Of a stretch of 22,968 bases of DNA, positions 10,712-19,127 are shown one piece after another. Both the position numbers and the translations under genes were made by a program. The stretch lies in assembly GCA_001598975.1 (NCBI GenBank), contig BBXU01000754.1, positions 1-22,968 on the forward strand. The letters run 5' to 3'. How positions within the stretch are numbered: position 1 is the stretch's first letter; each line of letters begins with the position of its first letter. The notes below the pieces were generated by a model. That model was not told the DNA's origin. It ran no database searches and saw only the letters and a list, made by a program, of their open reading frames with translations. This DNA comes from Parachlorella kessleri (lineage: Eukaryota > Chlorophyta > Trebouxiophyceae > Chlorellales > Chlorellaceae).

Positions 10712-11420
10712 GAAGGTTCATCGGGTAATCTAAAGCCCAGCTAAACGAACGTGTGAGGCCGCGCCAGGTCCTCCAGCAGCTTCGGAAGTGCTCCGGCCAT
10801 GCATGCGCCAGTGCTTCTCTACAACACCGCCCAACAAGGACGCCGTGGCGGCATATGACCAGTGCAGAACAGGCAAGGCCGCCGAGCCGACGATCGAGGC
10901 AAGGGGCTGGAAAGTGGATGTGCACACGCGCCGGTCACGTTTCTCACGGCCCCGTGCACCGGCTCAACAGAAGTGCAATCGAAGTGTATCGTTGGGCCTT
11001 GCTCACCTGTCAAGCCCGAGACGTGCGCGGCCGTGAAGTTGGCACGTGCTCCTTTGCTGTCAGTGCATTCAAGGCCCCGAAGCACGGTAGGATTGAAAGG
11101 ATCGCGCTTCCGGAGCACACCGCAACAAAGGGAAAGCCCCGCGGGGCGGTCAAGGGAAGGCTACAAACGACAGAGTTCTGAGAAGATGGAGCGGTAGGAG
11201 GTGGAAAACACTGCTACGGAGGTGCGGTGAGAGTGTGGGACGGGCTCTGCTTTCTAACAGAGTGCTAAGGTGAGATGTGCGTGTTGCTTGCACAGGCTTG
11301 CACCTTTCTCGAAGGCTGTATCCATGAATTGACCCGGGGACCCCGCAGGCAGGTTGCAAAATTTGCTACCCGAATCAATCAAACAAAGGCGATGATCGCT
11401 CAACGGAATGCACCCAGTAG
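10712..11420. promoter_or_regulatory. Bidirectional promoter region between PI4K gamma and the OTU gene
   Basis: These 709 bases separate two divergent start codons (879 if PI4K gamma starts at 10542). I see no convincing coding exon: the open frames on both strands have arbitrary composition and match no family I know. A palindromic CACGTG (G-box/E-box core) lies at 11043-11048. No clear TATA box was seen. Both 5' UTRs and the promoter elements must lie here. Confidence 0.6.
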
Positions 11421-14400
11421 ATGGGGAAGCCCAAGAAGGGAAAGCTGCCAAGGGCTGCTAACGGGGATGAGGATCATCATGGAGCGAAGCAGCGAAGCAA
11501 GCAGTCTAAGAAGGTGTGCCATAGGTCCTATCACTCTATTATGAAATGCCCATGTTAAGGTGCAGGCCTGCCTTGGGAGGCCTAAACCAAACAAGCATGC
11601 ACCGGTTGTTGATATGACCTGCCCGCACCGCTATAGTGCCTCCTTAGACCACCTGCCTTCCTAGAGCCTTTTAACAGCTATCAATAGCTACCAGGCTCAC
11701 CACAGGCCGCCTAACCGGCAAGAGCAACCCGCAACCTTGTCCCCCACCTTCTCCCCCTGCCGCCGTGGCTTTGGACTCTATCCCCCTGTGGCACTGGTGC
11801 AGAGCGGTGGCAAGGGCAGTGGCAAACGGGGGCCTTTCCACAGCTATGCCATGGATGACCTTGAGCAAGACCTGGCAGCAGTGGGCCTGCGGGTGAAGAA
11901 TGTCAGTGCCGATGGCAACTGCTTCTTCCGAGCACTGTCTGACCAGCTGCACGTGCGTACGTGAGTGATGGCTGCTATTGAAAAGTGGGGCTGGGTATAC
12001 AGCCAAGTGCATCTAGTTCGCCCTTGTTCGTATGAGTTTCAAGCTTAGGTTTGCTCTGCAGCACCACTTGCCTGCCTTACTGCCAGTGCTACAAGTAGCT
12101 TTTTACAGCTGCTTGTGGCTTGACCACAGCTGGATATAGCCTTTGATACCTGCCCGGCTTGGACCCCGTTGAAGTTTTAGCTGCGGTGGGTTGTAGACAT
12201 GGTAGCCAGTGGTTGTGGCCAGTGTTTTGGTGCAGGGCAACGAGGCAAGCCATGGGCAGCTGCGGGCCAAGGTGATGGCACATGTGGAGGCGAACAGTGA
12301 GCAGTACGAACCATTTGTCGAAGATGACGAACCTTTTGCAAAGTACCTGGCGCGGATGCGCAAGGTGGGCAAGGACAGTGATTAGGCTGAAGTTGGGCTT
12401 TGTGGTGCACCTAGGTCTAGCTGCACCCGATGCTGGGATCCAACTTGTGAGCTTCTACTTGTGGGGCTGTGGGTAGCTTCACAGCTGAGGTGGAGAGCGG
12501 GCCCCTTGGGTGTCTGTCAACCTGCACTTCTGGTACCCAATATCTTCAAAAAGCTTTGCCTGCGCAAGGTTGTGGGGTATGTCATCGCCGCATGCTGCAC
12601 CTCACTACTGTTGAAAGCTGCTCTCGCGCCCTGCAGGATGGCACCTGGGCGGGACATATAGAGCTGCAGGCCGCCTCGACTGCCCTGGGAGTGAACATTT
12701 GTGTCTACCAGGCCGGCCAGCCTGTATGGACCATCAAGAACTTTCCAGAGGCGAGCTAGTCTTGTTGTGCCAGGCTTGCATGGAGCTTGTATGAGCATGC
12801 CTGTGTGGGGTGGGCTGGGCGGAATAGGCCTTGTTGGGTTGGCTATTGTGATTTCTGCCAGCCAGGCTTGAGGGTGTCTCAGGGTGCCAGCTGGGCTTTT
12901 GACATTTGGTTGTGCAGGTGCATGGGGTGGGTGGTGCACAGTTAGGGAGGGCGTTAGCATCTGAACAGGGGGGATTTGAACAGCAAGTAGTGTCCTCTTA
13001 GAGTCTCTGCCGCCTTGCTCCGCGAAGGGATACATGCTCCAAGCATGTGCCGTGTGGGCTGGCTGTTGCTCCTGTGGCGTGCTGGTCACTCGGCTGGCTT
13101 AGATACCCCAGTGAACCCGGGTTGCCCTGGCAGGAGGTCTACTGGGCACAGAACGGTCAACCATTATTTTTGCCTCCGACTGCTTACTGCCAGCCCCACG
13201 TTCTCAGCTTGTCAATACAGCCCTGCTGCTTCTGCTGGCATTTGTAGTGGCCCTTTGTCAACATCAAGCGGGTAGATGCTAACCTGCCAGATGCCGGCTG
13301 CCTTCTCCATGCAGTCATCACCCACCCTCCACCTCAGCTACCACGATGGCCAGCACTACAACAGCGTACGCCTCGCCAGCGACTTCAGCCCAGGCCCGCC
13401 CAAGCCAATTGGGCTCACCCCCTCCTTGGCTGACCTAACCGTGCTGAGTGCCCAGCAGCAGCAGCGGGAATCGCCACACTGGGGAGAGGCGGAGGTAGAG
13501 AGGGTGATGGCAGGGACCGGGTGCGGCAGTAGAAGTAGGGCGGGACAAGCCTTGGAATCTTCAGGGGGTGATGTGGACCAGGTGAGAGTAGGTGGTGAGG
13601 GAAGGGGAATGCTGGACAGTGGTGGTGATGATGGCAGGGACCTGGTGCGGCAGCATGGCCAGGGCAGGGCAGGCACTGTGAGCCTTCAGAGGCGCGGTGG
13701 ATGCGGTGAGGGGAGGTGTTGAGGGGAGGTCCGAACGGAGAGGGGTGGTGCCAGGGACTTGTCGCGGCAGTATTGGCAGGGTGGGGCAACCTTGAAGGCT
13801 GAGGCAGGATGGACGACTTCTTCAAGGGGTTTGAGCTGAGGCTAGGCATCCTGAAGGGGCATGGTTCCCCTGCGATCTTCCAGCTTCCCGCGCGCAGAGC
13901 GACTGTCCGGTGTTGGTGTTGTTGCGAGGCAGACAAGAAAGTTACGATGGAGGGCAAGTGGGCATCTAGGTAAGGAAGGCATAATGGGCGCCATGAGTGG
14001 GAACAAAGGGGATTAACTGCTGCCCTTGCCCGATGCAGGCTATTGAGTTGTTGATAGAGCAACTAGCCAGGGATGACGCCAGCGCGGAGGACAGCAGCGA
14101 AGCAGCGGAGCAACACGAGCGCCAGCAGCAGCAATCAAGCCTTGCAGTTGGGAGTTGCGCAGCCGAGGTTGACCAGCAGCGGCAGCAGCAGCAACAAGCA
14201 GGTGACGCAGACTTGAGGGACGGGATTGGAACCCCAGCTATCCATAAGCCAGCATTGCTGGGCTCTACTGTGGTCAAGGGTGTGGCACTCAGCATCTCAT
14301 TTCAGGGAGCCCAGGCAGCAGGTAGAGCCGTGCAGGCGTCACTCGCTGCGGACAGCATTGACGGAAGCGAGGCCGGGGGCTGGCTAGTCCTTGAGGAAAG

Positions 14401-14992
14401 CGAGGTAGCCCTGCTGCGGCTGACCCTTCTGCCCGCCACCACCACTGCTGGCTCTCACCAAGAGGAGCAGGAGGGCGTGCGCGCCGAGCTGCTGCTGACA
14501 AGCCGCAGCAGGCACCCTGAATGCTGCCCAGCAGCGGCCGAGGTGTGCAGCCTTCGGTCTGCTGGTGTCACCCCAGGGGAGCTGGGGAGTCCCTGTGACA
14601 CTCTTGCGTCTGGGGTAGCAGCCGTGGGCGCACCCAGAGACACAGACCTGGACCCCGAGGTCGGTGAGGGGTCTGACACTGGGCAAGGGCAGCAGCAGCA
14701 GCAGAGAGCCGGCCACCATCACGACCCACCACAACAGCAGCAGCCACAGCACGGCAAGCGGGGCAAGAAGGGTGTCAAGCTCAAAGCCAGGGGCAGCCGG
14801 GGCGAAGCCAAGGCGCCCTCCCGCAACAAGGCCTGCCCCTGCGGCAGCAAGCAGAAGTACAAGAACTGCTGCGGCGGCCGCAGGGCCGGCGCTGCTGCCA
14901 AGCAGCAGCAGGGTGGTGCTGTGTGTGCTGCTGGTGGAGAGGGTGGGGACCCACAGGCAGCCGTGGTGCAGCTGCAGACCTTATACATCTAG
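11421..14992 (+). CDS. OTU-domain deubiquitinase with UBA-like and SEC-C motifs (OTU7/OTUD3-like)
   Basis: Exons are 11421-11513, 11803-11952, 12236-12364, 12637-12750, 13315-13581 and 14039-14992 (TAG). All junctions are phase 0, giving 568 aa. The start ATG opens a Lys-rich leader (MGKPKKGKLPR), like plant OTU7. OTU domain, about residues 50-182: SADGNCFFRALSDQL carries Asp68 and catalytic Cys71, DGTWAGHIELQAAS follows, and LSYHDGQHYNSV supplies catalytic His176. The set looks intact, so an active ubiquitin cysteine protease is expected. Residues 220-260 (EVERVMAGTG...GGDVDQAIELLIEQL) resemble the UBA-like segment of plant OTU7. A long Gln/Ala/Gly-rich linker leads to the SEC-C zinc motif CPCGSKQKYKNCCG (517-530), and the end LQTLYI resembles the plant C-terminus. 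Intron 4 uses a GC donor. Homology and domain order make the family call firm; substrates are unknown. Confidence 0.93.
12751..13314 (+). other. GC-AG intron in the OTU catalytic domain
   Basis: The exon ends ...TTTCCAGAG and the intron begins GCGAGC, followed at once by an in-frame TAG. The acceptor is CCATGCAG (13307-13314). Joining here keeps phase 0 and links NFPE to SSPTLHLSYHDG as the family requires. The only upstream GT (CCTGTATGG, 12721-12729) would remove the conserved WTIKNFPE strand. GC donors are a known minor class; the flanks AG|GC.AG. fit them. Confidence 0.8.
13506..13815 (+). repeat. Three degenerate tandem copies of about 120 bp spanning OTU exon 5 and its intron
   Basis: Copies begin near 13506 (GATGGCAGGGACCGGGTGCG), 13630 (GATGGCAGGGACCTGGTGCG) and 13747 (GGTGCCAGGGACTTGTCGCG), so the periods are 124 and 117 bp. 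Each continues with GCGGCAG, then a G-rich GGGCAGGG-like stretch, then AGCCTT or ACCTTGA and a GGTGGATG-like end. The first copy codes for the UBA-like segment and ends at the real donor (GACCAG|GTGAGA, 13576-13587). The other two lie in the intron and have decayed. Confidence 0.7.
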
Positions 14993-15044
14993 TGTGTCTG
15001 CTCCTGCTGGAGCCGTGGGCTGTGCCAACGGCACCAATGGTCAG

Positions 15045-15049
15045 TGTAA
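15045..15049 (+). terminator. Candidate TGTAA polyadenylation signal of the OTU gene
   Basis: TGTAA lies 53 nt after the stop codon, an ordinary although short spacing for a chlorophyte 3' UTR. Confidence 0.5.
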
Positions 15050-16076
15050 GGCTGTGAGTCAACAACGCTGGATGCTGGGTGTGCTCTGTTGGGTGGGCGT
15101 GGTCGTACGGAGCTTATGCGACAGGCCACTCTGCTGCCCATCCGAGGTTGGTGGCGGTGATACTGAATCCATGGGTGCTGGTGCACCCTTCTCAGATATT
15201 GGGTTTGGTACTGCCATGTACAGTGGGACCTAAGGTCAGGTGGCGCTCAGGTCCACCGCTCAGGTCCCCGTGTGGCGCTGAGACAGGTGCCATGGTCCAG
15301 GCTGTGAGGTGGACCCGGTTCTGGGAACTAATGGCAGCATAGCCAGGTGGAAGCGTGTCTGCTAATAGCCAAGGATAGGTGAGGTCACAGCGTAGCCGTT
15401 CCAAGCCAGGCTTCAGCAGATGGGCATTGCCCTCAAGAGTGGTTCCCAGGTGGTCTGGGCGGGTCCTTCAACTCAGATTAAACGTGTGAGCCTACGGCCA
15501 TCCCATCATTGATGTGAGTTTACTGGCGCTGACGCATCAGGGCACGGCAATTTTCCTGTGCAGGTATCAAACAGTTTTGGTAGGTAGTGGAAGGTAAAGC
15601 ATTTTTCTGTGCCCTTGATTATGTGCTAGTCTGTCAGCTTTGTAGCTAGGTGGCTTTCTCGGGCTGCTCTTGGATTTCTGACAGGGCCAAATGCATGCGA
15701 AGGAGTGTTTGTGCGTGGGTTTCTCATCAGTTTGTGCCAGGTTATTGGGATCGCTTTGAGCTGCTGCTCTGTTCTAGCCATGCAACATGCAGAGCGCCGA
15801 AAAGCGTTGTTAGTAGACATGGTAACACGTTATAGGTTGACTAATGACGTGACACCGGTACCGTGCCTGAGGCAGTGCCAAACAGGACTTGGGAGCGAAA
15901 CTACAGTGGAGGAGGGAACCTTCAACAGAAAAGTTGCCTCCTGGCCTCCTCCCGTCCTGCAAACCTTTTCTTGTGTGATGGCTACCTTGCTTCTCGAACA
16001 GTACTGGTCTACCAACCAACTTAGGGAGCACTCTGCCTTCACAATGTCCCCCAGAATGCGATAGGCGCATTAGACA
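15050..16076. other. Intergenic DNA between two convergent genes; no gene seen
   Basis: About 1 kb with no supported exon, RNA gene or mobile element. The longest open frames, at 15705-16064 (+) and 15810-16070 (-), overlap each other and match nothing I know. A short direct repeat, CGCTCAGGTCC, occurs twice within 15244-15268, with a related GGCGCTGAGACAGG following. Confidence 0.5.
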
Positions 16077-16081
16077 TTACA
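16077..16081 (-). terminator. Candidate TGTAA polyadenylation signal of the CAAX-protease gene
   Basis: TTACA on the + strand, TGTAA on the - strand, about 560 nt downstream of the stop codon at 16641. It is the first such motif I found in that direction. Confidence 0.4.
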
Positions 16082-16640
16082 AGGACGCGGCACCCTTTTT
16101 GCTGGGTTCACCAGCTCATTGGTACCCCGCCACCTCGCAAATTTGCCTTCATAGACACGTAAGCCAACAGCGGTCAAGGCACTTTTGCAAGCCCTCACAG
16201 CATACCAGGCAGGACTCAGGCTCATTCTGTATCCAGCCCTGTCAGTCCAGCCCAGCTGTACTCCCTGTTTTCACTACCTGCCACCCATGCTAACACCATA
16301 CACCCTGCCCGACAAACAGCAGCTGTTACCTGGGCAAGCCCCAGAGCACGACTGCATCTAGCCCTGCCAGTCCACTTCGCCCCTACCTCTCCTCAATACG
16401 CACTGCCTGCCACCATGGACAACCGCAGCTGGTAGTTTTCACCTACACAAAGGCCACCACACTGGAACAAGCTCCCCAGGGCCAAAGAACCCAGCATGCC
16501 CTGTACCCCAGCCTAATACGCCCTGTCGCAGTATCTGCCACAACTACAGTCATACATGACTTGCACGCCGGCCTGTCAGACCCTGTACTAGTACTCCATT
16601 ACTAACTGCCGCCGTCAACCAACACATACCGCACTTTAGT
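16082..16640 (-). other. Probable 3' UTR of the CAAX-protease gene
   Basis: No coding signal on either strand. The stretch is C/T/A-rich on + and contains imperfect repeated phrases built on AGCCCTGYCAGTCCA (near 16236 and 16360), CCTGCCACC (near 16278 and 16406) and related CCCTGT phrases near 16521, 16581 and 16648. They look like decayed low-copy tandem sequence. Confidence 0.45.
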
Positions 16641-18581
16641 CTACAGCCCTGTCCCAGAGGCCCGTATCTGCTGCAGCAGTATCACGTTCCACACAGCATG
16701 CAGCAGGACGGGCGGCCACAAGTTTCGAGTCTGCACATACACCGCACCAAACACCAGGCCCAGCAGCAGCAACGGCAGGAAGCCGTCCTTGGTGAAGTGC
16801 ACCATCGAGAACACTAGGGCGCTGGCTAGCACAGCCCCCCACCGGGGCAGGTATTTAGTAAGGGATGGCAGGAGAAAGCCCCGGAACATGATCTCCTCCC
16901 AGACCTGCAGGCACGCATGGACAATGAAGCTTCAGATCGATGTGGGGCATGGAGGCTTGAGAATAGGGCTGCTCCAGGCAATTTCCAGCTTAGCTAACAT
17001 ATTTCTTATCACCCCTCCCCTCATTCGACAGCGGGTGGGCCGAGCAGCACACCTGCAAGCCCCGTGTCACCAGGGGACCAGCGCCCAGCCTGCCGGACTG
17101 TAACCCCACACCGCATGCTGACGGACCCCAGCCAGCCCAATCCCTACTGAATGTATGCGCCAGTGCCTGGGAGAACTAGGCTCGGGCATGGTACACCCTC
17201 CACACAGCTTACCGGCGCACAGATGGCAAGTACGGCAAACCACACCACGTGCGCCCCCCAGTCGGAGGTGGTCGCTATCTCCTCCACTGTCCCCGCCAGC
17301 AGGTTATCTCCCAAGTTGAGCCAGGCTATGAGGTGCTTGTAGACCCAGTCCACCACCGGGAAGGAGGCCAGGCCAGCTAGGAGAGGCGCCAGCCAGGAGC
17401 GCCATGGGCGGAGGGAGAAGGAGAAGAAGCCGAGGCTGCGGGGGGAGTACTGCCGGAGGCCTAGCCACAGCGTGCCCAGCGTCAGCAGCAGCTGGAACAC
17501 GTCCAGAAGCAGATGCTTGAATGCCTGCGGGGGGTAAGCACGAGCGCACCTGAGCTTGACCTTAAGCTTGGGAGACCTGGTCCCCACGCAACTAAAAGCA
17601 CGGCCAGCAAACAGGCGGCCAAGCAGCATACCGAATCCGCGGAGGGCTGCTCGGTTGCGGGGCTGGGAGCAGCAAATGCAGCGAAAGAATTGAACGCATC
17701 AGTAGCATTTAGAAACAGTCCGCCGGACAGCAGCCGCATGGCAAACCATGCTTCTAGCCCACTTCCAGGGAGGCATCGCAGGGCCTAGAGCATGCAGGAT
17801 ATCACGAAAGAACACAACAGCACCATAGAGCACTACTCAGCGCCACACCTTCACTCGAGCTGACCCGCCCGCGGCGTCAAGGCCCAGCAGCCCTACCAGC
17901 ACTGGCACGCCTGACGAGGCGGCCAGCCAAAAGCCGATCATCCAAAACGCCATTAGCGTGACGGTCAGGCTAAGCCCCCAGGGCGGGACCAGTGGCGGCG
18001 GCTGGGGTTGTAGCAGCCACTGGCCGTTCATTACGGCTGCTACCCAAGCTGGTACCCTCCCTGCAGGAGGCTTGTGCTGGCGGTGGCTCGGTGCAGGGTG
18101 AGGCGGCTGGTTGGCTGGTTCGCTCGCGAGACTGGAAGCACCTGGGTCCCCATTCTCGTCTACTGCCTGGTGCTGCCACTGCAGCGGCTGCTGCTCCTGC
18201 TGCGCTCCCTGGGGCCGCTGCTGCTGCTGCTGTTGCTGGTCAGGCTGCTGCTCCCCGCTATGCAGGGCTGGCTGGTGCGGTTCGCTTGACGGCCCTGCCC
18301 ATGTGCAATTGCAGGAACTACGTCACTACTTCTGCACTCCCTGTGGCTCTCCCTCGTAGGGCAGTAGCCCCTACGAGTGAGGGGACCATGCCTCCTCCTT
18401 CACACAACGCACCTGTAGTCGAGCACTTTCTCAACCTGTGCCTCTGCCACTGCTGCTGCCGCTGCCCAAAGAGAGGGCGGTGATGTACCTCGCCATGCCT
18501 GACCGGTTGAGCGACTCTGAGCTTGTGTTTCCTGCCGTACTCTGCCCAGTTGGCTTTCACCAGAGCACCCAACAGGCGCAT
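16641..18581 (-). CDS. CPBP/CAAX-type intramembrane metalloprotease, plant-type
   Basis: Exons, in order of reading, are 18581-18413, 18294-17849, 17784-17632, 17524-17213 and 16904-16641 (TAG). Phases agree, giving 447 aa. All three signature motifs of the CPBP (Abi/Rce1) family are present: EEIMFR (Glu363, Glu364, Arg368), FSMVH (His396) and HAVWN (His429, Asn433). The text AICAPVWEEIMFRGFLLPSL matches plant chloroplast-type members almost word for word. Upstream, VPPWGLSLTVTLMAFWMIGFW aligns (in part) with the first membrane helix of those proteins. Residues 1-150 are Arg/Ser/Gln-rich with a poly-Gln run, could include a plastid transit peptide, and are poorly conserved. Exon 1 rests on its ATG, a strong donor (G|GTGCGT) and matching phase only. 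Substrate unknown; the family cleaves or scaffolds membrane proteins. Confidence 0.9.
18353..18377. repeat. Short perfect hairpin in intron 1 of the CAAX-protease gene
   Basis: CTCGTAGGG (18353-18361) and CCCTACGAG (18369-18377) are exact inverted copies around a 7-nt loop. The outer flanks (CC on the left, TGAGGGG on the right) allow partial extension with a bulge. The function, if any, is unknown. Confidence 0.75.
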
Positions 18582-19127
18582 CGCTTCAACAAGTAGTACG
18601 AGAAGCGATCATGCACAAAACTAGTATGTGGCCTGACAGCTGATCAGTCTGATTCGTTCGTATCCCTGATCATCTATGGACACCCTTTGGACCTGCTTCC
18701 CTGGCTTGGGTTTCCTGGCGGGACTGGGGGCGCTGAAACCAGTCAAGCTCGAATTTGGTAACAAGATGTCTTAACATTACTGCATGGAACGATCATAGGG
18801 GTTCCATGTCGAAGCAAGCATTAAGTACCAGGCGGCAACATGTAGCAAGCTGGGTTGCGGCCTAGGCTCTTAGATGTCGTAGGCACCAGCTGGGGTACCG
18901 TCAGGAAAGCCCGCAACCTTCGGGCAAGAGGACGAGCTGGAGCAGCTTCAGTGGCTAACTCTTTCCTATGATAGAGACCGGCCGACAGGCCTGGCGCCCG
19001 GGCCCTGCCGCGTCCAGCACACACAGACGCGTCACGCCTGACGACAGCGGCCCTTCAAAGCGGCCGAGTCTATTGCCACCTGGGAGGAAAGGCCGGGTCC
19101 CAGGGTTTGCAGGCGACTGCAGATACG
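18582..19127. promoter_or_regulatory. Bidirectional promoter region between the CAAX protease and the unrecognised membrane protein
   Basis: These 546 bases separate two divergent start codons. No supported exon is present. The frame of the membrane protein stays open for about 50 codons upstream of ATG 19128 but has no earlier ATG after an in-frame TAG near 18970. A perfect inverted repeat at 18783-18808 is listed separately. No TATA box is obvious. Confidence 0.6.
18783..18808. repeat. Inverted repeat CATGGAAC...GTTCCATG in the divergent promoter
   Basis: Eight-base perfect arms (18783-18790 and 18801-18808) surround a 10-nt centre. The dyad sits about 200 bp from the CAAX-protease ATG and 320 bp from the ATG on the other side, so a protein-binding site is possible but unproven. 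Confidence 0.6.

Noticed and set aside
10753..11181. 142-codon + strand open frame in the PI4K gamma/OTU gap
   Set aside because: Three frames and both strands are open together here, the usual sign of composition rather than coding, and no splice-linked continuation was found.
12517..13089. 190-codon - strand open frame
   Set aside because: It is antisense to OTU exon 4 and the GC-AG intron, Pro/Thr/Ala-rich, with no recognisable domain.
13415..14062. 215-codon - strand open frame
   Set aside because: It is a Pro/Ser/His-rich shadow of the G-rich triplicated repeat on the + strand.
15705..16064. 119-codon + strand open frame in the convergent gap
   Set aside because: It overlaps an equally long - strand frame, has no homologue known to me and no exon-like composition. 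TTACA for the - strand gene lies at its right edge.
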